A stretch of 64,000 nt of DNA from Ptychodera flava (GCF_041260155.1 NC_091947.1:28729615-28793614), one strand, 5' to 3'; counted from the stretch's first letter, positions 39,701 through 45,123 are shown. Numbers and translations are program-made. The notes: a model not told the origin generated them from the sequence alone.

Positions 39701-41598
39701 TAGGGTGTCCCATCATACCATATATGAAAGGTTTAGCACTTGTGGTTATCGAGTTATGGACAAATATGTATATTTGAGGTCAACGGTCACGTGACACTTT
39801 GTCAAAGCGTCTGAGATATCTGCGTGAACGGATGGACTCACATGGATGGACTAACGGACTGACATGACCCAATCTATGAGCCCCCTGGACTTTATCTGTG
39901 GGGACTAAAAACTGTATCACTGCATTCTTTTTGCAATATGAATATGATGAGAAACTAAATTTTATTTTTCTTGGCCTATACATGGGAGTCTATGGACTGC
40001 CTTATACATGGGAGTCTATGGACTGCCTTATACATTGGAGTCTATGGACTGCCTTATACATGGGAGTCTACGGACTGCCTTATACATAGGAGTCTATGGA
40101 CTTCCTTATACATGGGAGTCTATGGACTGCCTTATACATGGGATTCTATGGACTGCCTTAAACATGGGAGTCTATGGACTGCCGTATACATGGGAGTCTA
40201 TGGAGGTGAAAACTAAAAAGTCCTCTAACACGGCCAAATTTGATCGCATTGTGAAACAAATCAACGTGCACCTGTATGAGGTAGAGTACTATCCTTGTAC
40301 CAAGTTTGAACGAAATCGCTCCAGGCGTCTCTGAGATATCTGCGTGAACGAAAAAAGTCATAAAATATGCAAATGAGCAATTAATTAATAAGCCACACCC
40401 ACCAAAATCTAATCAGATCTAAGTCTCATCATGATAATACCAAATACCAAATTGCATGACATTGGACCTAAGGGTTCTTAAGTTATGAGTGGAACAAAAT
40501 CTGTCTACGGACGGACGGACGGACGGACAGACGGACGGACGGACGGACGGACACACACACAGACATTGTGGCGACATAGGACACCTTTGGTGCTTCGCAC
40601 CACGGTGTCCAAAAATGTATCAGTTTGCCATGCATACAGTCATTATGTAGCAAATTACAGTGAATGATGCACTTTGACTGCCCATAACAATACCAATTCT
40701 TTCACTTTCACTTTAAATTCTATGAATTCATATCACCTGTCAGTTGATATAAATAGCAGCTACCACATGTGCAAATCTTTCACTTTGTATCAACACTTGA
40801 TTTCTGTCAGCAACTATTTTGCTAGTATTTTCATCACCTTTGTATAAAGAAATATTTTTTAACATTGAACAAATTACAAAAAAGAGGCCATAAGATTAAA
40901 ATCAGATGTGGAAATGTCACTGTTACCACATTCCATCTGTGCCATCTCTACATCAGACTATGACTGAAAGCTTGTACATTAAAATTAAATTCATATTTCT
41001 TTGGAAATTCCATGACCACTCTTCAATATAACAGGAATAATAGGTATCTACCCAACCTAAAAATTATACAACTTATGTTGATTGGAGACCAAATACATGT
41101 GGAATTAGAAAATGAGGGGTTCTGTAGAGAAAAACAGAACTTTGAATAGCAGGAAACCGTTGTGGTTAGCTTCCTATCTTTAATTCTGTCAAGAATTATT
41201 GTTTGAAGGAATGTAATATTACGTTGAGAAGTAAGGATTCAATTTCAATAGAACAGAACTTTTATCTGACCTCATTTGTACGATAAGGATTACTTTCATC
41301 ATGGCCCCTGGTTTTCAAAATGGCGGCCTCTAATTCTGGTGAACATGGTTTCACAGTAAGCTTGACTTTTTGTCCACCTTCTTTAAATTTAATCTTGAGG
41401 GCTTTTCGTTCTGCTGAAAGAGCACTGGCTACTGCATCTGTTAAAAAAGATATGACACTTTTACAATATCTTTATCAACAATCTAAAACACTGGTGGGAC
41501 ATTAAGGGTTAAAGTTCAAAGCAACATAGTATTTGACTCTTAAATGGTTCTACAGTGAGACTGGACTGAAACATACAGATAGTGATATATGTTTATAC

Positions 41599-41660
<62 letters not shown>

Positions 41661-42843
41661 CTTTTTGAAAGGCACATGGCTAGCTAGAAACATACAGACA
41701 GTGATACATATTTGTAATAATGTATGTATGTATGTATTAATATATGATACTTTTGGAGCTAAATTTGCATATTCCAAGTGAGGAATAGTTCACATTGTTA
41801 AGCAAGTGCAAAAATACTATCAGATAACTGTAGGTTCTCGATCATGTATTGTAACAAGATAGTCTTGAAGAAAACATGACTAAGGGGCTAGTTTGTGTCC
41901 ACAATGATAGCAAGGTATGAAGATCATGTTTATGGTTCATCAGTTGCCTACCAAGGAGACTATTTTATATGCAAGGTCCGTAGTTTCAGAACGTACCCAA
42001 CAACTTACATAGGCTGGGGTACTGTACAGTCTGAAATTATTATGGAGAGGTTATACAAACTTCTGAGGGTTTTGCCGCCACTTTTTGACACAGTATATCA
42101 GTTGGGCCCTTTAAAATTCGATATATTGCACACGGTGGAAGAGGCGTCTTCAGATGGTAAAGTTGGCTCACTTCGCTCTCTTAAAGGGACATTAGCTGTA
42201 ACTTTTGACTAGTTTTCACTACTCTGTTTCAATGTATCAACTACAGAATTTTACTATAATCCGATCACCATGACCAATGCCCGGTGTCCTGCTTGCCAAA
42301 ACGCCCTGTATATGTGGAATGACCATTGTTATTGTTGATAAATGTATTCTCGTCCGAACCCGAATACAAAACTTTAAACAATAACAATGCAGATTATACT
42401 CATATAGGGTATATTTATGAGCTAAATATTAGGACCATGGTTCATGGATTCAAACCAGAAACTGCAGATGATACACAGAACAAACAAAATAAAAAAAATG
42501 ACCAAAGTTACAGCTAATGGATCTTTAAACGTCGGAGATTACGTTCCTCCATTGAAATTGAAGAGAGTATTTGCATCAAAGTGGGAGAGTAACCTAACTC
42601 GCCTTTACCTTTGCTGGATTTAAACACAACAACGAAGATACGAGATTTGCGAAGTTTGCCACTGGCACAAGGTGTCTGAAGAGGTTCATCAACTGCTTCA
42701 ACAAGTTCGATTTCGTCTCCTCCTGATATGAACTCCTTCTGAAAATGAGCGGTTAACTTTTGTCGCGCGGTTTCAAGGCGTATGTCTTGCGGTACGCCTT
42801 GTACGATCACCGAATACTCCGCAATACTAGACTCAGAGGCCAT
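10356..42843 (-). CDS. PARP14-like protein, 19 coding exons, 3' end not found
   Basis: Exon joins 42843-42609, 41437-41271, 36472-34937, 33036-32842, 31825-31568, 31257-31021, 29414-28977, 28813-28577, 28278-26534, 25527-25056, 23421-23262, 22704-22468, 17693-17472, 16830-16653, 15188-15021, 14129-14064, 13718-13549, 12633-12421 and 10528-10356. All introns are GT-AG and all phases agree. Order: RRM-like unit 1 (about residues 1-134), Gln-rich segment (140-640), RRM-like units 2-6 (650-1120), KH-like region (1130-1640), macro 1 (1650-1840), macro 2 (1870-2065), macro 3 (2110-2310), then a KH-like start. PARP14 relatives are interferon-linked ADP-ribosyl writers and readers. No WWE or transferase domain or stop codon was found, so the gene is partial here. 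Frames are interrupted in exons 3, 9 and 17. Orthology is inferred from domain order and macro 2 and 3 similarity to human PARP14 as I recall it. Confidence 0.85.
10745..12395 (-). repeat. inverted array of the 147 bp unit, with a short plus-strand end
   Basis: Units of about 150 bp (for example near 10776, 11047, 11199, 11350, 11637 and 11786) are the reverse complement of the array at 6220-7313: aatttgcatatttaacaaac, then aactttcctaatta, then tgatcaaagttgacaaaact. At about 12110-12395 the orientation turns back to plus. The last unit stops within about 30 bp of the exon 18 donor at 12421. It fills intron 18. Confidence 0.8.
12421..12633 (-). CDS. PARP14-like exon 18: end of macro 3
   Basis: After acceptor tttttag in phase 1 the exon encodes [20 protein letters not shown] and then [20 protein letters not shown], continuing directly from PAIGTG of exon 17. 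It matches the C-terminal helix, strand and helix of PARP14 macro 3, including the VAEAI..AIEDF and VKVVIFLP positions I recall from the human protein. It is 213 bp, phase 1 to phase 1, with donor ttggg|taat-type gtaatg. The frame is intact. Confidence 0.85.
12634..13548. other. PARP14-like intron 17
   Basis: Ordinary AT-rich intron sequence. A plus-strand frame at 13027-13383 (118 codons) ends in [19 protein letters not shown] just before a possible donor. It has no recognisable domain and is not called. Nothing else stands out. Confidence 0.5.
13549..13718 (-). CDS. PARP14-like exon 17: macro 3 core, one base short
   Basis: Acceptor tttctag in phase 1, donor gtaggg in phase 1. It encodes [10 protein letters not shown], then [20 protein letters not shown], then [19 protein letters not shown], corresponding to the strand and phosphate-loop region of macro 3. 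The exon is 170 bp although the flanking phases require a multiple of three; one base is missing near 13687, between VVMT and SGNL. The PAIGTG loop is kept. The missing base may be an assembly indel or real damage. Confidence 0.75.
14064..14129 (-). CDS. PARP14-like exon 16: macro 3 small exon
   Basis: This 66 bp exon lies between acceptor catttacag and donor gtaagc, phase 1 on both sides. It encodes [20 protein letters not shown], matching GVSKAILECAG...ERECS of human PARP14 macro 3 as recalled. It is too short to be found without reading splice sites and phases, but it is essential to close macro 3 between exons 15 and 17. Confidence 0.85.
14130..15020. other. PARP14-like intron 15
   Basis: No repeat family, RNA gene or supported coding segment was recognised in this 0.9 kb intron. 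Short open frames such as 14207-14407 (+) lack domain features. Confidence 0.45.
15021..15188 (-). CDS. PARP14-like exon 15: start of macro 3
   Basis: After acceptor cacaatgtag, phase 1, it encodes [18 protein letters not shown], then [20 protein letters not shown] and [15 protein letters not shown], ending at donor gtaagt in phase 1. The [19 protein letters not shown] stretch is the classic start of a macro domain, with the Asp and the paired Asn that contact ADP-ribose. The frame is intact and 168 bp long. Confidence 0.88.
15290..15600 (-). repeat. dispersed repeat, copy 1
   Basis: In reverse complement this shares blocks with 56220-56590: a gaaacaaataacccaatatt-type run, aaattccaaatggctgccat followed by ccctgtgtta, and ccccataagtggtaga. 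Other partial copies lie at about 52030-52220 and 43365-43440. No coding content or clear termini; the family is unnamed here. Confidence 0.65.
16071..16286. mobile_element. piggyBac-type MITE flanked by TTAA
   Basis: A 216 bp element has terminal inverted repeats CCCTTTGAG at 16071 and CTCAAAGGG ending at 16286. It is preceded by TTAA and followed by TTGA, a decayed target duplication. CCC ends with a TTAA target are typical of the piggyBac superfamily. It has no coding capacity and sits in intron 14 of the PARP14-like gene. Confidence 0.75.
16653..16830 (-). CDS. PARP14-like exon 14: macro 2 to macro 3 linker
   Basis: After acceptor actcgacag, phase 0, it encodes [20 protein letters not shown], then [20 protein letters not shown] and a short polar tail, ending at donor gtaagt in phase 1. 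The start continues the last helix of macro 2 (human PARP14 has a similar AFSDEF helix). The rest is a basic then Gln/Pro/Gly-rich flexible linker into macro 3. The [13 protein letters not shown] stretch might act as a nuclear localisation signal. Confidence 0.85.
16831..17471. other. PARP14-like intron 13
   Basis: An AT-rich intron with no recognised repeat or RNA gene. Confidence 0.45.
17472..17693 (-). CDS. PARP14-like exon 13: second half of macro 2
   Basis: Acceptor catgtaccag, donor gtaagt, phase 0 to phase 0, 222 bp. It encodes [20 protein letters not shown], then [20 protein letters not shown] and [17 protein letters not shown]. The phosphate-binding loop [10 protein letters not shown] is complete and matches human PARP14 macro 2 (AIGTGNLGFP as recalled). 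The frame is intact. A 4.8 kb intron with several repeats separates it from exon 12. Confidence 0.92.
17860..17945. mobile_element. short fold-back element, TACCGCAAAGGATG termini, copy 1
   Basis: An 86 bp palindromic element starts taccgcaaaggatgcacaat and ends with the inverted catcctttgcggta. A second copy lies at 51912-52008, inside the KH-macro gene intron. There is no coding capacity and the superfamily is unclear. Confidence 0.65.
18740..19845. repeat. repeat array with tetranucleotide run and terminal hairpin
   Basis: Four or so units of about 150-190 bp contain gaccaaaaatgacaaaa, tacaaatttgcatatttc and catccctagggaactgtata with ccaaatatcaaagct. The array ends in ATAC tetranucleotide runs at 19659-19690 and 19709-19767, a gacggacactgg segment and a hairpin at about 19805-19845 (agcttctatagacta, ccgg, then tagtctatagtagct). 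This arrangement suggests a non-autonomous element carrying its own satellite. It lies in intron 12. Confidence 0.65.
20325..20460 (-). repeat. dispersed repeat shared with 59040-59140
   Basis: The stretch containing cagtgttttctctgcatgtt and ggggcagacttgacatttta recurs at 59047-59135 with the same order and spacing. It adjoins the end of the unrecognised small frame at 20470-20772. Whether the two belong to one element is not clear. Confidence 0.55.
20470..20772 (-). CDS. unrecognised 100-residue ORF inside PARP14-like intron 12
   Basis: A complete frame from ATG begins [20 protein letters not shown], continues with a helix-like middle ([20 protein letters not shown]) and ends in a very acidic Asp/Ser-rich tail. 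The mix of residues is more protein-like than that of random frames nearby. I do not recognise the family. It could be a fragment of a transposon gene, since a dispersed repeat follows directly, or a processed host sequence. No splice evidence ties it to the PARP14-like gene. Confidence 0.3.
   Translation of the reverse strand: MTESWKIPALALCRHAAVMVTIDHDRNEMLSLITAHFMDLKPQIWTNCVKFEFGKPESDKLTEDGQQPNTSQADKHVDDSTDAACDMDNATELGDNRSDI
20936..22290 (+). mobile_element. non-autonomous element with internal 120-150 bp satellite
   Basis: It opens with gacaagtcatcgttgatgac and acagtccccacttattaat, continues with eight or so units containing catctgtaccaagtttcatc, ctaattaggaaaattcatt and aatatgcaaattagcaatta, and closes with agatatctgcatgaatgga and a hairpin (cccccggacaatgtccaggg and neighbours, 22250-22275). 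Its ends resemble those of the element at 38087-39913 although the internal satellite differs. A second start-like segment at about 22040 suggests nesting or internal duplication. Confidence 0.65.
22468..22704 (-). CDS. PARP14-like exon 12: first half of macro 2
   Basis: Acceptor gtctgtag, donor gtgaga, 237 bp, phase 0 to phase 0. It encodes [20 protein letters not shown], then [40 protein letters not shown] and [14 protein letters not shown]. It fits macro 2 of PARP14, which likewise departs from the usual NAAN signature (NTTQ here), and keeps the GPALQQ helix and a form of the HVV/HVL strand. The frame is intact. Confidence 0.92.
22997..23135. mobile_element. fold-back element
   Basis: Arms of about 52 bp: gcaataaagtacccc with ggcccataattgac and gcaaactttgcac on the left, and the inverted gtgcaaagtttgc, gtcaattatgggcc and ggggtacattattgc on the right. 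A short centre is rich in CG. There is no coding capacity. It lies in intron 11 of the PARP14-like gene. Confidence 0.75.
23262..23421 (-). CDS. PARP14-like exon 11: macro 1 to macro 2 linker
   Basis: Acceptor aaataggaag was chosen because it restores phase 2 from exon 10; the AG three bases earlier breaks the frame. It encodes [20 protein letters not shown], then [20 protein letters not shown] and SIAKQK, ending at donor gttagt in phase 0. [15 protein letters not shown] is the first strand and turn of macro 2 (human LLVKEGVQNAK as recalled). The Arg/Ser/Lys-rich front is a linker. Confidence 0.85.
23422..24234. other. PARP14-like intron 10, right of element
   Basis: AT-rich, with no recognised repeat or gene apart from the large fold-back that follows at 24239. 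Confidence 0.45.
24239..24918. mobile_element. 680 bp long-arm fold-back with TTAA target sites
   Basis: The element begins GGTTCCAAGACAAGAAA and ends with the inverted TTTCTTGTCTTGGAACC, flanked on both sides by TTAA (24235-24238 and 24919-24922). The arms extend about 280 bp each: the left arm carries taactatcacgtgacaggta and the right its diverged inverse, and both contain variants of aacatagggaaaa(c/t). TTAA duplications suggest mobilisation by a piggyBac-type transposase, though the termini lack the usual CCC. It lies in intron 10 of the PARP14-like gene and could form a very stable hairpin in the pre-mRNA. Confidence 0.85.
25056..25527 (-). CDS. PARP14-like exon 10: macro 1
   Basis: Acceptor catgcaaag in phase 1, donor gtaatt in phase 2. 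It encodes [60 protein letters not shown], then [20 protein letters not shown] and the final [29 protein letters not shown] and [11 protein letters not shown] are typical macro motifs and are closest to PARP14 or PARP9 macro 1. The frame is intact over 472 bp. Confidence 0.93.
25528..26533. other. PARP14-like intron 9
   Basis: Mostly unremarkable. The stretch at about 26100-26350 resembles the end of a satellite-bearing element (tgtgacggacatacatccgc, then catac-rich DNA), similar in type to the ends at 19.7 and 22.2 kb. Confidence 0.4.
26534..28278 (-). CDS. PARP14-like exon 9: KH-like repeats and macro 1 start, frame interrupted
   Basis: This 1,745 bp exon runs from acceptor cccattag to donor gtaggt, both phase 1, matching its neighbours. 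It starts [20 protein letters not shown] (end of RRM-like unit 6), continues with [19 protein letters not shown] and [20 protein letters not shown], then KH-like stretches ([40 protein letters not shown]), and ends [20 protein letters not shown] and [14 protein letters not shown] of macro 1. The coherent protein is spread over all three frames. I count at least six shifts, near 27.93, 27.50, 27.43, 27.22, 27.10 and 26.9 kb. Intact splice sites beside so many shifts point to assembly indels or very recent decay. Confidence 0.75.
28577..28813 (-). CDS. PARP14-like exon 8: RRM-like, SGGG type
   Basis: Acceptor gtcttcag, donor gtaaga, phase 1 to phase 1, 237 bp. It encodes [20 protein letters not shown] (end of RRM-like unit 5), then [40 protein letters not shown] and [10 protein letters not shown] (start of unit 6). 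YFES..RSGGGEV is the hallmark of the PARP10/PARP14 RRM-like family. It is a close paralogue of exon 6. Confidence 0.93.
28977..29414 (-). CDS. PARP14-like exon 7: RRM-like with polar insert
   Basis: Acceptor atttccttag, donor gtaatc, phase 1 to phase 1, 438 bp. It starts [20 protein letters not shown] (end of unit 4), has a Ser/Gln/Glu-rich insert and a basic run [20 protein letters not shown], then [20 protein letters not shown], a turn and [20 protein letters not shown] (start of unit 5). The basic run may be a nuclear signal. It is a paralogue of exon 5, longer by the insert. Confidence 0.92.
29797..30056. mobile_element. piggyBac-type MITE with perfect TTAA target sites
   Basis: A 260 bp element has termini CCCTTTTCCTGCCA and TGGCAGGAAAAGGG, flanked by TTAA at 29793-29796 and 30057-30060. 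CCCTTT termini with a TTAA duplication are characteristic of piggyBac-derived MITEs. It has no coding capacity and lies in intron 6 of the PARP14-like gene. Confidence 0.88.
30704..30746. repeat. 43 bp uninterrupted poly-C run
   Basis: A run of 43 C residues follows a short CA repeat. On the transcribed strand this is poly-G in the pre-mRNA of the PARP14-like gene and could fold as a G-quadruplex. Its exact length is unreliable in any sequencing method. Confidence 0.9.
31021..31257 (-). CDS. PARP14-like exon 6: RRM-like, SGGG type
   Basis: Acceptor gatctctag, donor gtaggt, phase 1 to phase 1, 237 bp. It encodes [20 protein letters not shown] (end of unit 3), [40 protein letters not shown] and [11 protein letters not shown] (start of unit 4). 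It has the same length and layout as exon 8. Confidence 0.93.
31568..31825 (-). CDS. PARP14-like exon 5: RRM-like, KGLSDDT type
   Basis: Acceptor acatttacag, donor gtatat, phase 1 to phase 1, 258 bp. It encodes [20 protein letters not shown] (end of unit 2), a basic run [15 protein letters not shown], then [40 protein letters not shown] (start of unit 3). The KKRK run may be a nuclear localisation signal. Confidence 0.92.
32012..32206. mobile_element. fold-back element
   Basis: Two diverged inverted arms of about 95 bp meet near 32108. The centre is best matched, with gaccaaaatattgatgat on the left and its inverse on the right. No coding capacity. It lies in intron 4 of the PARP14-like gene. 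Confidence 0.65.
32842..33036 (-). CDS. PARP14-like exon 4: RRM-like, SGGG type
   Basis: Acceptor tataatgcag, donor gtattc, phase 1 to phase 1, 195 bp. It encodes [20 protein letters not shown], then [20 protein letters not shown] and [26 protein letters not shown] is nearly the canonical PARP14 RRM-like signature. Its start phase joins it directly to exon 3, which leaves no room in this transcript for the exon-like frame at 34.5 kb. Confidence 0.93.
34378..34436. repeat. ATT/ATC trinucleotide microsatellite
   Basis: Imperfect att, atc and tat triplets, within intron 3 of the PARP14-like gene. Confidence 0.8.
34491..34690 (-). CDS. exon-like frame in PARP14-like intron 3, possibly relic
   Basis: Behind a good acceptor (gcattgcag) the frame reads [37 protein letters not shown] and [20 protein letters not shown]. 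The LDPAVLMY... part resembles [13 protein letters not shown]... of exon 9, a motif between RRM and KH units in PARP14 relatives. The phase does not fit exons 3 and 4 and there is no good donor before the stop. It could be an alternative or degenerate exon, or chance. Confidence 0.25.
34937..36472 (-). CDS. PARP14-like exon 3: Gln-rich prion-like segment
   Basis: A 1,536 bp exon from acceptor ttatttcag (phase 0, joining exon 2) to donor gtaagt (phase 1, joining exon 4). It is dominated by Gln, Asn, Ser, Met and Pro. It contains SQSANQPV-type repeats (36.1-36.3 kb), two copies of [13 protein letters not shown], and five or so units of about 17 residues of the form QNQ.QI.EP (34.98-35.23 kb). 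No globular domain is seen. The frame changes once near 36.12 kb in a repeat; comparison with the neighbouring repeat unit suggests a small deletion. Such segments in RNA-binding proteins often drive condensate formation; that role is inferred. Confidence 0.82.
36473..37850. repeat. segmental duplication, right copy, left block
   Basis: From about 36640 this matches 1622-2800 in order and orientation. The best block is ccaaagtatcatgatatcat and the following bases at 36853-36880, against 1742-1770. It is intron 2 of the PARP14-like gene. Confidence 0.7.
37914..38082. repeat. direct duplication of about 84 bp
   Basis: Two adjacent copies share ttcagaatgtgcttaggaat or a close variant, followed by cagacactcactatgtgaga and taatattctgtatattc. 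They are nearly identical and so recent. Confidence 0.85.
38087..39913 (+). mobile_element. non-autonomous element with seven 225 bp satellite units
   Basis: It opens with caagtcattgacaatgacat and agtccccactt, like the element at 20936. The interior is a tandem array with period 225-226 bp; the landmark cagacctctagctctattgg falls near 38275, 38501, 38727, 38952, 39177, 39403 and 39628. It closes with agatatctgcgtgaacggat and gccccctggac. Inner units are nearly identical and outer units diverged, as expected for unequal exchange. Most units carry aggtcaaaggtca followed by aggtcacgtgac. It sits in PARP14-like intron 2 and is absent from the left duplicate. Confidence 0.85.
39977..40207 (+). repeat. 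26 bp minisatellite, nine copies
   Basis: Nine copies of tacatgggagtctatggact plus gcctta recur at exactly 26 bp (39980, 40006, 40032, 40058, 40084, 40110, 40136, 40162, 40188). Since 26 is not a multiple of three, each plus frame cycles through the same peptides, which produces spurious open frames. Confidence 0.95.
40208..40630 (+). mobile_element. element tail with ggac run and terminal hairpin
   Basis: Contains tctctgagatatctgcgtga, aaatatgcaaatgagcaatt, a ggac tetranucleotide run (40507-40552), and a hairpin ggacacctttggtgc, ttc, gcaccacggtgtcc at about 40579-40612. It closes the 2.8 kb insertion that separates the two blocks of the right segmental copy. Confidence 0.65.
41271..41437 (-). 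CDS. PARP14-like exon 2: end of RRM-like unit 1
   Basis: Acceptor ttttttaacag in phase 1, donor gtcaga in phase 0, 167 bp. It encodes [20 protein letters not shown], then [20 protein letters not shown] and [15 protein letters not shown]. The helix-strand pattern completes the RRM-like unit begun in exon 1. The donor is weaker than others in the gene but the join to exon 3 is in frame. A broken duplicate lies at 4788-4966. Confidence 0.85.
41604..41656. repeat. AT dinucleotide microsatellite
   Basis: About 26 AT units in intron 1 of the PARP14-like gene. Confidence 0.95.
41657..42608. other. PARP14-like intron 1, remainder
   Basis: No repeat family or coding exon recognised. The plus frame at 41895-42212 shows no domain. 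Confidence 0.45.
42609..42843 (-). CDS. PARP14-like exon 1: start codon and RRM-like unit 1
   Basis: From ATG at 42843 it encodes [20 protein letters not shown], then [20 protein letters not shown] and [16 protein letters not shown], ending at donor gtaaag in phase 1. VIVQGVP...L..HFQ...SGG.EI.LVE is the N-terminal RRM-like unit seen in PARP10 and PARP14 relatives. The upstream context (gaggcc before ATG, CG-rich) suits a start near a promoter, and no further upstream in-frame ATG was seen. Joined to exon 2 it makes codon GAT. Confidence 0.88.
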
Positions 42844-42921
42844 CGCGGCCTGTCCGTCGCGAAGGTTTTATGGTTTAACCAAATGGCTATGGATAGATGT
42901 ATTTCCAACAACTGAGGTGCA

Positions 42922-42940
42922 ACCAATTTCCGGGAAAACC
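42922..42940 (-). promoter_or_regulatory. possible CCAAT, STAT-like and Rel-like composite site
   Basis: About 80-100 bp upstream of the PARP14-like start codon lie CCAAT, then TTCCGGGAA (42928-42936; STAT consensus TTCNNNGAA), overlapping GGGAAAACC (42932-42940; the Rel/Dorsal pattern GGGWWWWCC). The motifs are seen directly. Their use is inferred from the interferon and STAT links of vertebrate PARP14. Confidence 0.4.
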
Positions 42941-43645
42941 GTGCATGTCATACCCTACAATTGGTTAACTATATGATGACATCACTCTTCTATCCAATGA
43001 GATTTCATCTTCTACAAGGGAATTCCCCTTAGCCTAGTCCCCTGCCTCATTTCTACCGCTGGCTGCGCTGCTCAAGAAAAAGGGATCAGGGAGGCATGGA
43101 AGGTATATGTATCTCAGATAAACGACAATAATGAACCGACAGAAATGATGCCACTCGGAAACCACCTTTTTAAAGAAGAAGATTTGTCAAAGACATGATG
43201 AGAAACGGAAACTTCGGAGAAATACCAACATTCAACTCACATCAACTGCTATCAGAAGATAAAGTTGATGATTGTTCGACACAGTGAACGAATAAGTTGC
43301 AACAGATACTACACCTACGTAACAGATAAGACATCTCCAGCAAAGTTGTGCGATATATTATAGAAAAATATAATTTTTGATTTTCGAAAAACTAATACGG
43401 TACAACTTTTCTTACACCAAGAGCTTTAAAGATAAAGACTGAGAGTGAAGGAGATTACAAGCATGATACAGCTGAACAAACAGTATGTTTCGGGTCGGTG
43501 AGACTTGGTTGTAAACGAAACACGTTAAACTCACTTTGATGGTTACATGTAAAACTGCACTATGAATCTAACATGTTCATTGCTTTGCTATTCAAGACAT
43601 CCTTTGTATATTTTTCGTTTGCTTTACTTATTTATAGCTGTGGCT

Positions 43646-43787
43646 CCATAGCTGTGTTGTTTTCGGACGGGATTTCTGCCTTTTACGGGCTGGTTTTAAC
43701 TTTCACGTTTTTAACCCCGCCACCACGTTGAAGTCAAAACCAGCCCGTAAAGGGCAGAAATCCCGTCCGAAAACACCACAGCTATGG
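43646..43787. mobile_element. fold-back element with 52 bp arms
   Basis: The left arm 43646-43697 (ccatagctgtgttgttttcg, then gacgggatttctgcc) and right arm 43736-43787 (its inverse) differ at two or three bases, with a 38 bp spacer. The arms are unusually GC-rich for the region. No coding capacity; intergenic upstream of the PARP14-like gene. Confidence 0.9.
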
Positions 43788-44972
43788 ACCCACACCAACT
43801 TATTTACAGTTATGTAAACATGACACTTAGTGTTGATGGTAGACATATATCTACTATCAAAATCACTGTATTTGTGAATAAATTCTACTTGCTTGCAAAA
43901 AAGAGATATGGGTTATGGGTCAATATACGAGCGCAGTGATTGCATTGAATTTATTTCCAACTTGCTTACCCTCTCCTCAGCTTTGCCGTGAGGAGTTAGC
44001 ACTCATACGTGTGTCCACCACTATCTCTAAATAGTCATTATTTACAGCCACAGCCATGTATTTATTTACTCTTATTAACTATTTGACAGCTAGAAAACAG
44101 AGACTGAGCAGTCATTCACATATTTCAGAGAATTACCTGACAGTGAATTTTCGCCTAGCAAATGTCGTTACCAAAGTAAAGATTTGAACTTATGAAGGCA
44201 TCTTCGATCGGCCGAAGTTATTTTTTGAGAGTTTTATGTTTCATTTTGTTGGTTTTGGAATCCTGGAGTTCCCTCGATTGTAGATGCAAGTTGATGCGAA
44301 ATTCTAATGATGTGAATGCTAAGGCAAAAAATGTTTCTGGTCCTTGACATTCAGCAAAAGTGATTCAACGATGAGATTTTCTTTTTCCGTTCTTTCTTTT
44401 TATTCCTAAGAATGCTGGTTTGGCACTATTAATGCAACAGTTATTGTCTTTTATCACTGGCTGCATAATACTTCGATCTGTTTTTGTTTTGTTTTGTTTT
44501 TTTTAGCATTTTTAGACATGCAAAACTGGGATAAGCTTATCAAGAATTAGCTGTGCTGATGAGTTGTAACCAAAAAAAAAGACATGACACGCAGGTTCTG
44601 AAATGACACTCACGATGATCAGAGACAAGTCTCCTTTTTTCGCCTAATGCATATATGACTTCCAAGTACCGGCTAATTATGTTATGACATCTTACTGCTA
44701 TCCACTAACGTTGCAACGGTGTCAGTCCGGGATTCCCCTTTCGTGTGAGCATGCGCAGAAACAAAACGAAAGCAGGAGAGTGTTGCCATTCTTTTCGGTC
44801 GAAATGCCACAAATGGTGAAAGTCTGCTCATATCCATTGCAGTGTTGTCAACTGTCCGCCAGTGACGAGAAGAAATAACTCGAAACTACGTGAACGGAGG
44901 AAAGTTTGTGAGTAGGAATTAAATTCAATACAAGGTATGATCCCACTCATCATAACACAGGGTGCTGTCTCT
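43788..44972. other. intergenic, no gene recognised
   Basis: No exon, RNA gene or clear repeat seen. A partial copy of the dispersed repeat found at 56220-56590 lies just left of the fold-back, at about 43365-43440. Confidence 0.45.
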
Positions 44973-45123
44973 TCCATAGCACAGGTGTGCCACACGTCGC
45001 TTAACGCGCTTCGCGATCGGTATTATTTCAAAGTAAACTTTCTCTGTTTTCTGTGAACACGGTGGAGGGACCGTGCTGTGAATCAGTACCGATCGCGAAG
45101 CGACGTGGCGCATACCTATGGCT
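44973..45123. mobile_element. fold-back element A of a cluster of three
   Basis: The left arm has cgtcgcttaacgcgcttcgc and gatcggtat; the right arm has agtaccgatcgcgaagcgac and gtgg. Arms are about 40 bp with small gaps, and CG-rich. Confidence 0.8.

Noticed and set aside
38200-39800. CRISPR-like regular spacing of repeats
   Set aside because: The whole 225 bp unit is repeated with no unique spacers, and the genome is eukaryotic.
39898-40334. Plus-strand frames with [12 protein letters not shown]-type repeats
   Set aside because: Produced by the 26 bp minisatellite.
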